Made by a program: the position numbers and the translations under genes. From Heterocephalus glaber (Eukaryota > Chordata > Mammalia > Rodentia > Bathyergidae), in the NCBI RefSeq assembly GCF_000247695.1, contig NW_004624843.1:4194152-4258151 (forward strand): a stretch of DNA of 64,000 bases, given 5' to 3'. Shown here one piece after another: positions 53,330 to 64,000 of this stretch (positions within the stretch are counted from its first letter, which is position 1; the number at the start of each line of letters is the position of its first letter). Under the pieces are notes generated by a model. That model was not told where the DNA came from. It did no database searches and was given only the letters and a program-made list of their open reading frames with translations.

Positions 53330-55440
53330 ACAGCTCTATGGAGCAGCATCTACTGCTTCTGGGAGGAGCTTCAAAGCTGGGGAACACCAGGGCCCCCCGG
53401 AAGCGAGGATAGCAGGGCACTGCAGGCCTTTGTCTTTGCACTTTCTAACGCTGGGCTGGCAGCAGCTGTGGGCTGCCGTGTCCTCCCCTCTTGCTAACTG
53501 TTCAGTCTCATCTATTTCCCCTCTGGCTCTTGAGGCTTGTCGCTGTCCCTGAAAGGAAGCCCTCCATTAGCCCCCGGTTTGGTCAGAAGAATAAAGCAGT
53601 TGGAAAGGTTAAGTTGACATAAATAGGAAGCTTGGTAACCTCCTGCAAGTGTTGCCTTGGAAACCAGAGCCAGAGCGGTCTCCATGGAAACCATCTTCAG
53701 CCTTCTGTCTGGAGGAGTTGCTGCCCACCTTTGCTGGAGTCTTGCTATCCAGGGACCATGGGGCTTCAAAAATGTTTAGGGGGTGACGGGGGCTTGCCCC
53801 TGCCCACCCTGACGATGCCCGCTTAGGGACTCTGGGCACCACCTGCTTCCTGCCTTGGAGGGAAGGGGAAGCCACACCCAAGGCAGGGTATGCAGCGGCC
53901 CAGGGTAGAGCAAGGGATCCTTGTCTGGAGGTCCTGGGAACTGGACCCACTGTCCTTTCTATAAAATGGGGAGTTTGGACTAAGTCGTTCTGAAAGTCTT
54001 TTCATAGTGTGGTCTGCCTATGGCCTGAACATGGGGGGTTCTGAGAAAGGAGACATCAACAGTGGCCAGGGTGTCCTGGGGTTCACTTAGGCTTTGGAGC
54101 TGAGGAGGACTGGCAGGGAGTGGGGGGCATGAAATGGGAAGAGGAGTTCGCCCGGGATGGCCAGGGGCAGCAGGAGAGAAGGTCAGCATGAGAGGAGGCA
54201 CCCCCCAGGGCTGCAGCTCCCTGAGCATAGGCTTGGGGACAGGAAGGGAGACTGAGGCCAGGGCTGGGAGGAACGGGGACAGGCAGTACTCACCTAGGAG
54301 GGTCACTGCCACCCACAGTGGCATCGCTTGGTCCTCACTGCATCCTGGAGCTTCCAGAGTGCAGAGGGAGAGAAGAAGGAGCAGATGAAGGTCCCTGGGC
54401 CACCCCCAGCTGTGACACACAGGGAAGCTAAGTGGCCCGTGTGGCCCTGACGGAGAACTGCTGCAGGGGAAGCGGGCAGCGATGAGATAAAGGCCAGAGG
54501 TGGAGGGGGAATACAGTGACGGTGACCAACATCCTTGTCTACACTCCTGGCATGAGGGCTACATTGGCGCGTTAATGCCCGTGGGGGACTCTTGTTGCTT
54601 TATTTCATTTGCTTCTTAATGCAATGTCTTGGGCAAGTCTTAATTTCATAACCAAAAACTAACTCATGTATGCCAAAAAAAAAGTTTTATTTTTCCATAA
54701 CCATCTAGTTTGTAGAACCATCTAGTGTTCAAATCCCCACTTCATGTGGTGGCAGAAGATGTCACTCCAAACCACCTCAGCTGCTGCTGCAGCTCACCCA
54801 GGGGCTCAGCCTGCCGGGCTCCTCTGGGAGCTTCCTTTCTGCCTGCGTGAGCCAGAATTGTTCCTGTTGCTTGTGTAACTGCTTTAAGGAGCAACAGGGC
54901 ATTCTGATTACTGGGTAAAATCAGAAAGCAACTTAATTGTTTTCCCCCACTTCCTTTGTTAAATTTGTCTGGTGTGACCAATTTTACTCCTGAGGCTCTG
55001 CCACTGCCTCAGCTCCTGGCTCTTGTTGGCCCATTTCTGAGTAGCTCAGAGCAGCTTGAGATGTTCGCTCAGGCTTGGTGCTAAACACTGCAGCAGCTCA
55101 GTTGCTCCGGCCACACACCTCTCCCCCGCGCAGCAGCCACAGACCAGCCTCTCACATTAGCTTCCCCAGGACTGTGAAGCGCAGGTGTGCACAGGGCCCA
55201 GAGGTGGGGGCCAGGTACCCAGCCTACAGGCTGTCCCCTGAGGCCACTCTATGAGGGACAAGGGGGTAGGTGGCACTGTCCGGCCATCCTCTGCGTAGAA
55301 GTGTTCTCTCCAAGCAGCCTTCGGCTAGAGAGCCAGGAAGAGAGGGAGGGCGGGAGAGGCAGGATCAGCTTGGGGCCCCTCTGCAAGTCCTCTGCTGTGG
55401 ACTATAGGGTATAATCACCCCCTTTTTCTCAGATCTCCGA
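53330..55440. other. Intergenic GC-rich DNA
   Basis: Single-copy-looking sequence. The only gene-like trace is a possible minus-strand exon at 54,294-54,460, discussed as a finding and not called as a gene. Confidence 0.45.
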
Positions 55441-55449
55441 AGGATACTG

Positions 55450-55785
55450 CTGTGGTTGGAGTGTCCCCACCAAAACTCATGTTGAAATGTAATCCCCACT
55501 GTGAGGAGACAGAGGTGGGGCCTTTGAGGGTGATGAACCAGCCCATGGATTAATAGGTTAGCAAGGGAGTGGCTCTGTTATAAAACCAGCCCTTTCGGGG
55601 TGGCTTGCTCAGCTCTTGGTGTGATGCTTTCCCCACACCATGGCCCAGCAGGCCACCAGAAGCCACACGGATGTGACACCATGCTCCTAACTTCGAGAAC
55701 TGTGAGCTAAATAAACCTTTTTTCTTTATACATTATCGAGCCTGTGGAATTCTGTTATAACAACAGAACACAGACTAAGGTGCTA
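55450..55785 (+). mobile_element. ERVL-MaLR LTR, sense
   Basis: 'gtgtccccaccaaaactcat', 'tgaaatgtaatccccactgt', 'gaactgtgagctaaataaac' and 'ttataacaacagaacacaga' follow the MaLR LTR consensus from U3 to its end. Confidence 0.75.
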
Positions 55786-56299
55786 AAAATCTCTCTGGAG
55801 CCAATCTCGGGAGATGGAGGCAGGAGGACCCAGGGTTCTGCCTCAGCCACACTGCCAGCCTCTCGGCTCATTTTCCCTTGACCTGTGAAGCCTATCTAGA
55901 CCTGGAGGAGGAGGTGTGGGAAGAAGGGAAAGGGTGAAAAGTCTCACTATCCAGGTGGTCCCCAGGGGCATCCAGGCAGCTAGTTGTAGAGCCAAGGATC
56001 GCTTGGAGTGGGGAGTCCTCCATGGGGCTGGCTCTCTACACCTCGGACTGCTGCACTGGGGTCCAGGCATTCGAGTGCTCCAGGGCTCCCAGGGACGGAG
56101 GGTTTCACCTGGATGTTGGATGTGAAAGGAAGGCTACGCAGCCCCACTTCAGGGTGCAGGGCCCAACCTTTGGATGACACCCTAACCCACTAGCGATGAC
56201 AGTTCGTCCCCAGGGTATGGCACTGGGACAGTGGACTCTGGGTGACCAGAATCCTACCTCTTCCATTTATTGGCCAGCAATTGTTTTGTTTATCTAATT

Positions 56300-56455
56300 T
56301 TGGTTTTGTTTTTTGGGAGGATTGAACCCAAGGCCTTTGCACTGGGGTACTTCCCCAGCTCTTTTCACTTTTTATTTTGAGACAGAGTCTTGCCAAGTTG
56401 CCCAGGTGGGACTCAAACTTGCCATCTTCCTGCCTCAGCCTCCCAAATGTTGGGT
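56300..56455 (-). mobile_element. B1-dID-type composite SINE, antisense
   Basis: 'aggattgaacccaaggcctt' and 'cttccccagctctttt' (ID part) are followed by 'attttgagacagagtcttgc' and 'ttcctgcctcagcctcccaa' (B1 part), the order of an antisense composite. Confidence 0.7.
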
Positions 56456-56814
56456 GAGCCCTTCCAATGGGAACAAAAAGATCTGCTTCTAAGATCTTCA
56501 CATCAGTCCAGGGCTAAGTTGGTTCCGTCAGCCAAGAGCCTCAATTCCTCAGATTGGTGTCTCTACTTGGGTGATTGAGCTTTCCCCCAACATGGAGGCT
56601 AGGTTCCCAAGGGGGAAGCAGAAGTAACCCGGAACATTGTGTCTTCTACGTTTTACTGGTTGAAGCAGTTATGGGTCCAACCCAAGTTCAGCACCACCCT
56701 CAGGGGAAGAAATGGTGGATCACCTGCACAGCAAGGGGTGAGGTTGTCCAGGGCCCCTTGGGATACTAGCTGCCACAGCAAACTTGGCAGTTATGAGATG
56801 TCACCAAGTCTATG

Positions 56815-57670
56815 AACTTGGCTTTGCATATCCGTGGGTTTGACCAACCTCAGAGCAAAAATATTTAGAAAAAATAATCCAAATAGTTGTATTTGCTGAA
56901 GACCTTGAATTTGCTGCACATTAAGCACTGGGAATTGAGGAGAATGTAGTGATGGGTGGGCACACCATTTGGGAGCCACCACCAGGTCCAGAACGTCTGA
57001 CTCTGGCATTTGTTTTTTGATTGTTGTCCACCTCTTGTCTCCTTCATGTACTGTGTAGTTAGGGCTATGATGGTTGCAGGTATAGACTTTTTTTCTTGTC
57101 ATTATTCCCCCCAAACAATATAATATAATAGTGACTCACATGGGATGTACATTACCTTAGGTGTTTTGAGTAATCTAGGGATGGATGATTTAAGGAACAC
57201 AGGAGGATCTGCCTAGGTTATATGCTGTTGCGCCCACATGTTGAAGGCTTGGCCAACAGCCTGTGGTGCTACTGGGAAGTGGAGGAAACTTTAGGAGGTG
57301 GGGCCTAGTGGGAGAGAGTTGGGTCATTGGGGGCATGGCCTTACTGGGACTCCACCCCCACCCCCTTTCTCTTTGCTTCCTGGTCATCATGAGGTGAGCA
57401 GCTCCTCTACCATGCATTTCAATCATGATGTATTGTGCTGCCACAGGGCCAAAACAAGGAAGCCAGTAGACCATGGACTGAAACCCCTGAACCATGAGCT
57501 AAGAAAACCTTTGGTCCCTACAAGTTGATTGTCTCAGGTATTTTATCATAGCAGAGGAAGCTGGCTAACCTGTATGCAAATACTACTCCTTTCATAGAAG
57601 AGACAAGCATCCACAGATTTTGATATCCACGGGGGTTCCTGGAACCAATCCACTAAGAACACTGAGGGAT
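56815..57670 (-). mobile_element. Tigger/MER8-like DNA transposon, split
   Basis: 'gcatatccgtgggtttgacc', 'cttgtcattattccccccaa', 'gatttaaggaacacaggagg' and, after an interruption, 'cacagattttgatatccac' and 'ggaaccaatccactaag' follow the MER8-type consensus. It is non-autonomous with no transposase frame. Orientation is uncertain. A MaLR LTR occupies 57,226-57,572 inside it. Confidence 0.65.
57226..57572 (+). mobile_element. ERVL-MaLR LTR inserted in the Tigger-like element
   Basis: It starts 'tgttgcgcccacatgttgaa' and ends 'gaagctggctaacc'. It is bordered by 'tatgc' at 57221-57225 and 57573-57577, a five-base target-site duplication. An AT-rich R region is present, but its poly(A) signal is degraded to AAGAAA. 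Confidence 0.75.
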
Positions 57671-58280
57671 GAATGTATCTACTGGTTGTTGGCAGGACTA
57701 AAGATCTCAGTTGATGTTGGGAGCAATGCTACATAATTTTAGGGAAAAATCATTTGATTAGGCCTAGTTCTTCCACCTACAGGCCAGCCGTGGCATTCTG
57801 AGACATAATTCCATTTTGGCCTCAGGTCACAACTGAGACCTCAGTGATCCCCGGATGCTGTAATGCTCCAGGACAAGACCACGCCTGCGGGAGATGCCAG
57901 GGAGGAACCAAATCTTCATCTGCGTAGTTCCTCATTGTTCTCAGATTTCCACTGCCCCCCAGTCTTTTTACACCTTGTTTATCCCAATGTGAAGTACTGA
58001 ACTCTGCAGTGCACTTGTTACATCTGTTTCCCCACGTACTGAATAAAAGGTGCTGCAAGCTAGGGGGCTTTGTCTTTGCTGCCCAGAGCAGCACTGATCA
58101 GACCCAAAGCTCAGCTTCTTCTCAGTCTCATTTGTCTACCTTTCCTGTAATTCGCCCTGTGCTGCCCTGGCTCGCAGGAGACTAGGACTCACTGCAGAGG
58201 TTCTGGTAACGTCCCCTTCCCCTGTTCCTTACAAGTTCAGCTCACAACAGTCAGAAGAATGTACCTGTATTATAAGTACA

Positions 58281-58520
58281 GCCAGATGGGTGTTGTGGTG
58301 CACATCTGTAATCCCAGGATTGGGGAGGCTGAAGCATAAGGATCGCCATGAGTTCGAGGCCAGGTTGGGCTACATAGTGAATTCAAGCCCAGCTTGAATT
58401 ACCTAGTGAAGCCCTGTCTCAAAAACACAAAAATAGGGCTGGGGATTTAGCTCAGTGGTTCCACCACCCTTCTCGCAAACACAAGGTCCTGAGTTTGATC
58501 CCTGGTACCAAAAAAAAAAA
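58281..58520 (+). mobile_element. B1+ID composite SINE
   Basis: A B1-like unit with duplicated block (58281-58435) is joined by 'aaaacacaaaaata' to an ID-like unit (58437-58507) and an A13 tail. Confidence 0.85.
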
Positions 58521-58570
58521 AAATATATATATATATACACACATACACATATATATATATATATATATAA
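58521..58570. repeat. (TA)n/(CA)n microsatellite from a SINE tail
   Basis: The SINE A-tail runs directly into TA and CA dinucleotides. Confidence 0.9.
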
Positions 58571-61500
58571 AGAATTCAAAATTATATTAGTCCTGAGATA
58601 CACAAGATGTTTTCTACCCAGAAGATGGTGGAAAATTTTCACTTCCATTACTCCTTTGAGCATCGGCCGTCTTCTCAGTCTGGTCCCCTCCCCACGCCCG
58701 ATATCTGCACCCCAACATATTTAGGGCTCTCCTCTCCTTCTCCCCCTGGACACTTGGCCCCACCCTGTGGGACAATGCTGACAACCTCCTCCGGAAGCTC
58801 CCGCCTCCCACCTGCTGGCCTCTTATGGCTTCAAACCTCTAGCTGACCTTCGCGGGCCTCCACAGGGCTTCCCTTCGTGGTAAAGTTAGCTGGAAGGGAA
58901 GCGAGAGAGAAGTGGAGAGTCTTGGGCTTTGAAACATGCGGACCACCCTGCGCCAGCCCAGCCCGAGGCCGCAGCAGGCCGCTCCTTAGCGCAGGGCACA
59001 AGGGCCGAGCTCTCACCACAGGCTGCCCAGCCCCCTGGCCGCCGATCAGTGTCTGCCGGAGGCTGGGGCGGAGTGAACCAGCCTGGGGGCATCGGCTGTG
59101 GGCTGCTCAGGATCCGGGAGGTTAGACAGCATTCTGATAGAGTACCGGGTAATTGGGGACAGGGGACACCTCTAACCAGTCTGGGGAGCAAAAGTCCTTT
59201 CTTCCTATTTGGAAAGAGATGGGAAAACTCGATATTCTGGGTGCTCGGGAGTGCTCTGTTGAGGGAGGGGGGAGCAGCCCTGGGTGCTCATGAGCGGTGG
59301 TGATTGGAAGTCTTGCGAAAGTGGAGCCAGAGGGGGCGCGGCGCGTCCTGTCCCAGGAGCCCCCTGCTGTCGGCATCACGGAGGGCATCCTGGCCCCTGA
59401 CACTCACCTCCCCGGCCCACCCGGGTCATTTGTACCCTAGGAGACCCCCTCGCAAGCAGAGCTACCCGCACAGCAGGGCTGGAGTTCCCAAGTGTGGTCC
59501 ACTGTTACCAAGGAAACCGCTGTCCCCAGGGCTCCCCGGGTGAGACTGTGCCGAGCCTGGCCCAGCCTCCGCGGCCAGGAAGGCTTCCAGTTGGAGCTTC
59601 TCCAACTTTGTCTTTTTGTTGCTGGTAATAAAACTCAAATTTACCAGAACTGAATCAAACACGGGGTGGAAAGAACAGCATCTTGGTGACTTCTGCCAAG
59701 CCCCAGGGCTTCGGCCGCCCTCGATGTCCTGGCTCGGGAGTCAGGTATTCCACAGGTGAGAACCCCCAGGCCTGCCCCTTGGAGGCCAATGATACAGGGA
59801 CCCCACCCATGACCCCCACTTCTGCCCTGCACTAGTATCTTCAGTCTCCAAGCTGTTGAGAGAAATTCCCCCTGTAGGTCACCCCACCTGCAGACCCGGA
59901 TGGACTGGGAAAGAGTGGGTGAGAAACGCTCTTGGACCCTCTGAGTGCAAACCCGCTGGTTTACTGAGTCCCCCGCCACCACCAAGGCCTGCTCCACTGC
60001 TGCAGGACCTCTGGGCTACAGCAAGAAAACAAGGGCCTGGCAAGTCTCACTCGTCTTCAGCTTCATCAGATATCTGCTGAGTCACTTCCCCGGGACCTTT
60101 CCAGATTCCACAGGGAGGGACCTCTCCAGGCGACCCTCGTACAGGCACCTCTCAGTCAGTCCTGAGGAGGGCCGGGGAGCCTCTGGCATTATCTGACCCA
60201 GGCTCTAGTTCCCCGCTTCAGACCCCTCTTAGGGACGGCGAACCGAACTTCTTACTCGTCTTTCTGTTCTTGGCCACCAAAGCCCATAGAGAGGCCACTG
60301 CTGAGACCAACTATGGACTCAGACCACCCTCACTCGGGAGCCCCCAGTGCCCCCGGCCCTTGGGTCCAGGCGGTGCACCCCTTACCTTTGGGGCTTCTCT
60401 GGCCGTTTGGGGGTGAGACGCTGCATCTACCCATGCATGACCAGCACATCCAGGGAATGGATGCCTCGTGAGTGAGCCAAAGCAAGATGGGAGTTGAGGG
60501 CAGATTCTTCTCCCTTTCTCCAGAGGGGCTGTGCTGAGAAAATTCATGCAGCTTCTCAGAGGTACGTCCTGTGAGACTGACAACTAGCGATTGTTACCAA
60601 GCCACGGCCAGCTCCAAAACAGGCCCTTTCCAGCCACATTGCCTTTCCCTCACCCTGTCCCCTGCCTCACCTGTCCCAACAAAGGAGGAGCCAGGGAGCC
60701 TCCACTTCCAATCTGTCCTTCAGGGGACCCAAGCTGAGCCACCTCGAGTCCCTCCCAGAGTTCCTCTCCCACCCCACGGGTCCTCTTGGTGCCACAGTCA
60801 GTCCCTCTTGACCCCTCTGAGATGGGCACAACACAGGCCACCTGGTCACGCCTTGTTCCCCAGCCAAAGCACTTGGCTCAAGAATGGCCATGTGACCAAC
60901 TTTAGTGTTGGTCACGATTTACAGACACCAGGGGCCTCCTACACCAATAGCACCACAGGCTGCACCTTCTCTGCCACTGATGGATTTGTCCTTAGCCAGT
61001 CAAGACCCCAGGACCCCAGCTCCCAGCAGGCCTTTCTCCATCAGCCCAGCTCCACCAGTCTCAGCTGCTATTCGGTAACTTCCGGAGTCTCGGGCACCAC
61101 CGTCCCCTGGGTCCCCTTGCTGTTGTCAGCACCGCCTTGCTGCTGTCTGAGACTGTCATGTTGTGTAGCTGTGACGTGTGTGCCCATTTCTGCTGGGCAT
61201 AAGTTCTGCCAGGAAACCTGTGGTGGATTCACTGGCTAAACAGGGGAGGCAGGCGCTTCTGTAGCGAGGGAAGCCAAAGTCCCTCACAAGGTGAGCACTC
61301 TGTCCTCATTTGCCTGGGACTTCCCAACCTTAGCACTGAGTGTCCCGCTTTTGAGAAAACCCTCAGTCCTGGACAAATGGGGGCAGTTGGTCACCTTGTT
61401 CCACGGGTAGGAGCATGAGGAGAGGGTGCTGTGTTGGAGAAGCCCCCTTCCGGAGCAAGAGGCACAGAATTACAGCCTCTGCCCAGAGCCCACCCGCCTG

Positions 61501-62147
61501 CCCACCTCACACAGTTCGTGGAGCTCCCAGTCAGCTCTCTGCAGGGCTGGGACTCTGGGGACAACTGAGACAAGAGGTCATTCGAGCGGTGGTCCTGGAA
61601 GTCTCTCCCTCAGCCAGGTCATGAGTCTGTGAGGCTGTGGGAACCAGTCTGTCTCAGTTATCTGACTCCGCCATGGCCCCTGAAAGCAGTCACAGACAGC
61701 ATGGATGCGTGACCAGGTGCCATTGAGACTTCATGGGCTGCAGGTGCTGGAGCAGGTGCAGCACCAGACTCCAGGCCTCAGGACACCTGTGAGAAGGTGG
61801 TTTCTCCTCATGCGGCCATGCAGGAGCCCATCTCCCTCACAGGTGACTGGCAATTGGCTGGACCCACGGGCGCCCTGTCCTCAGGCTGCCAGCGATCGTC
61901 ACACATGAACAGACCAGTAGAGAAGGTGGCTGTTGGCTGAAACAAGGGTGGCAAGAGACAGAAACTGAAGCCCGGAAGGGTAGAGCAGAGCAACAGGCTT
62001 TCTGAGGCGCCGCAGCCCTTCAACCCGGAGCTGTGCCCCAGCCCCAGGAGCCCCAGCTAGGGAGATCTGGGGGGATCTGTCCTGGCCTGGGGTCTGGGCA
62101 GCCTTGCCTGGACCTGAGCGCCTCGTCTTCTTTGTTTCCAGGTACAG
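58571..62147. other. Intergenic GC-rich DNA
   Basis: No gene is recognised. A 222-codon plus-strand open frame at 60,571-61,239 has a GTG first codon, no splice context and low-complexity Ser/Pro/Thr content; I do not call it. No other element could be named. Confidence 0.5.
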
Positions 62148-62460
62148 TCAGCGCCCTGCATCTGCAGGCTGCACATCCACGATTCACCCAGAACAGAAAC
62201 TGGTCCTGGGGAAGCAGTCGTGGCCGTACTGCACATGTACAGACATTTCCCTGTCGTCATTCCCTAAATCCTATGGCACAGCAGCATTTCCATAGCATTG
62301 ATTATATTGTATATCACGAGTCACCTAGGACGATTTCAAGTACCCAGGGGTGGCCACAGGCTCTATGCCAACACGGCACCATTTTACACAAAGGACCAGA
62401 GCATCTGTGGATTTTGGTATCTCAGGGTCCTGGAGCCAACCTCTCATGGGTATATCTGTG
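62148..62460 (-). mobile_element. Second Tigger/MER8-like element
   Basis: 'catgtacagacatttccctg', 'catctgtggattttggtatc' and 'gtcctggagccaacc' match the same consensus as the element at 56,815. It is not interrupted. Confidence 0.6.
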
Positions 62461-62479
62461 CATAAGATAGCCCCTTCCC

Positions 62480-62596
62480 AGCCAGGTGTGTGTAATCCCA
62501 GCACTCGGGAGGCTGAGGCAGGAGGATTGCAACGAGTTCAAGGCCAGTCTGGGCCACATAGCAAGACTCTGTCTCAAACAAAACAAAACAAAAATG
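62480..62596 (+). mobile_element. B1-like SINE
   Basis: 'agccaggtgtgtgtaatccc' to 'agactctgtctcaaac', with a CAAAA-rich tail. The tail leads into the following microsatellite. Confidence 0.9.
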
Positions 62597-62616
62597 CTCG
62601 CTCGCTTGCTTGCTTG

Positions 62617-62659
<43 letters not shown>

Positions 62660-62742
62660 TCCTTTTTTTTCTTTCCTTTTCTTTATTTCTCTCTCTTTTC
62701 TCTCTTTTTCTCTTTCTTTCTTGCTTGCTTGCTTGCTTTCTT
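62597..62742. repeat. Polypyrimidine (CTTT)n/(GCTT)n microsatellite
   Basis: About 145 bases of CTTT units with GCTT/GCTC units at both ends and pure C/T in the middle. It is a mirror-like tract able to form triplex DNA. Confidence 0.95.
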
Positions 62743-63818
62743 CAGTAACTTTTAGTCAATCTATGAAGCTGTGCAACCCTCATCACCACCCAGGCTCTGT
62801 TACAGCCCTGCCTTTCTTGAAGGGACCCGGGAGAATGAGTTCCCTGCCATCAAAATACTCTCATCCACCCCTATACCCCATGGGAAGCCAAAATGCCCTG
62901 GGGACCGCGAGCAGGAACCCTAACCAGGGCTAGGGAGGGCTTCCCAAGGAGCCCCGAGGGTGAGGCTGAGTGAGAAATCCTGGGGTGTGGGGCAGGGGCC
63001 CCATCATCCCTTTGACCTTTAAATGGCAACTGCCAGGTGCTCCATGCTGCAGGCGTGGTGTGGACAGAACCCTTCATCCAGGGCTGTCCCCAGCTCCCAG
63101 CCCCTGGGCCCACCACGCTCCTGTGTCGGAGACACAGCCTCGGCCCACTCTGGGGTCTGTGGCGAGGGCACGTGGCCCCTCCAGTACCCCGCTGGGGGAA
63201 GGGAAGACCCCTAGGGCAGCCGGGGTTCCGAAGAATCCAGAGGCAAATGGGATCATCACAGAAGCCAACAGCTGTCATTCTGAGGTGCTGGGGTGAGGTC
63301 TGGCCATGAGGCTGTCACCTCCCAGAACAGAGGCTGTCAGGGTCCACCCACACCCGAGCCCCTGCTCCCCCTCTCCAGCAGCCAGCCCTCTCATTCTGGA
63401 GCGGAACAGAATGATCGCTTTGCTAACAGTAGGGTTCTTTGTTGCCTGTGAGAGAAACCAGCTAGAGCTGATTCAAGGAAGCCGGGCTCCTCCAGGGTTG
63501 TGGAGCAGGGAAAAGGGTTGCTGGGCAACCAGTGCAGCCTCGGGCCTCCCCCACTTCCCTCCCGGCAGAAAGAAGCAGGCAGCAGAGTTGGGTGCTGCAA
63601 GGGTCCTTAGCCTGGAGCCTTTGGTCGCTCAGTGACAAGAAACAGGGCCGGGGGCCAGACACTGCTTTGGAAGATGCCACCCCCTCTGCATCCACATCCT
63701 GCTAGAGGAATCTGGGTTTCTCCACCCACCCACATGTGACCCTCTCCAGGGGCCAGAGGACACACCAGAGACACTGAGGGTAAGATGAGGCATCTCCCAC
63801 TTGGCCATTGAGAAGATG

Positions 63819-63945
63819 CACAGGCATGGTGGTGGAGTTTGTAATCCCAGCACTCAGGAAGCTGAGGCAGGAGAGGCTTAGCAACTTAGATCTTGTTTTA
63901 AAATAAAAAGAGAGAGGGCTGGGGATATAGCTCAGTGTGAAGACA
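63819..63945 (+). mobile_element. B1+ID composite SINE at window end
   Basis: A B1-type unit with 'cttagcaacttagatcttgt' runs through an A-rich linker to 'gggctggggatatagctcag'. The ID part is cut short and replaced by GAAA repeats. Confidence 0.75.
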
Positions 63946-63964
63946 CAGAGAGAAAGAAAGAGAG

Positions 63965-63999
<35 letters not shown>

Positions 64000-64000
64000 A
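63946..64000. repeat. Polypurine (GAAA)n microsatellite, runs off the window
   Basis: GAGAGAAA and GAAA units continue to the last base. Confidence 0.95.

Noticed and set aside
59315..59345. CTCF-like 'agagggggcgcgg'
   Set aside because: Only the GGGGGCGC half matches; the CCACCA half is absent.
60571..61239. 222-codon plus-strand open frame
   Set aside because: It starts at GTG, not ATG; Ser/Thr/Pro low complexity; no exon signals or known family.
48930..64000. Search for GPR55, expected next in human synteny
   Set aside because: No open frame near 319 codons with GPCR-like helices was seen on either strand. The gene probably lies beyond the window.

Overview
The window is mammalian nuclear DNA. 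It holds split genes with GT-AG introns, CpG-poor intergenic sequence and a dense load of short interspersed repeats. The repeats point to a rodent outside the mouse/rat family. They are B1-type 7SL-derived SINEs carrying an extra repeat of the 'gttcaaggccagcct..tacatagtgag' block, very many tRNA-derived ID-like SINEs ending in GTACC plus an A-tail, and B1+ID composite elements. B2 and B4 repeats are not evident. A castorimorph such as a beaver or kangaroo rat is my guess; the genus cannot be fixed from sequence alone.

Layout. Positions 1-23,260 are the 3' two thirds of CAB39 (MO25alpha, the scaffold of the LKB1-STRAD kinase complex) on the plus strand. Seven coding exons encode residues 39-341, followed by a 2.3-kb 3'UTR. 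The first 38 codons and the promoter lie upstream of the window. Positions 23,261-38,340 are intergenic, mostly repeats. They include a consensus CTCF site, an NRF1-like palindrome in a locally CpG-rich patch, a tandem SINE cluster and a solo endogenous-retrovirus LTR with duplicated enhancer-like units. Positions 37,780-39,450 form a CpG island over the promoter and first exon of ITM2C (BRI3, a type II membrane BRICHOS protein). All six ITM2C coding exons are present on the plus strand (38,437-47,996, 271 residues) and the transcript ends near 48,930. Positions 48,930-64,000 hold no convincing gene. They contain fragments of old L1, a Tigger/MER8-like DNA transposon split by a MaLR LTR, further MaLR LTRs, SINEs and pyrimidine/purine microsatellites.

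The order CAB39-ITM2C in one orientation matches human 2q37.1, so this is conserved synteny. In human the next gene is GPR55; its single coding exon is not seen here. The two genes do not act in one pathway. CAB39 is a cytoplasmic kinase scaffold and ITM2C a secretory-pathway membrane protein.

I found no previously undescribed system. The most useful non-gene observations are the CTCF motifs in and beside CAB39, the miR-451 seed match and two Pumilio elements in the CAB39 3'UTR, the LTR with U3 tandem repeats, and several mobile-element events whose order can be read from target-site duplications.
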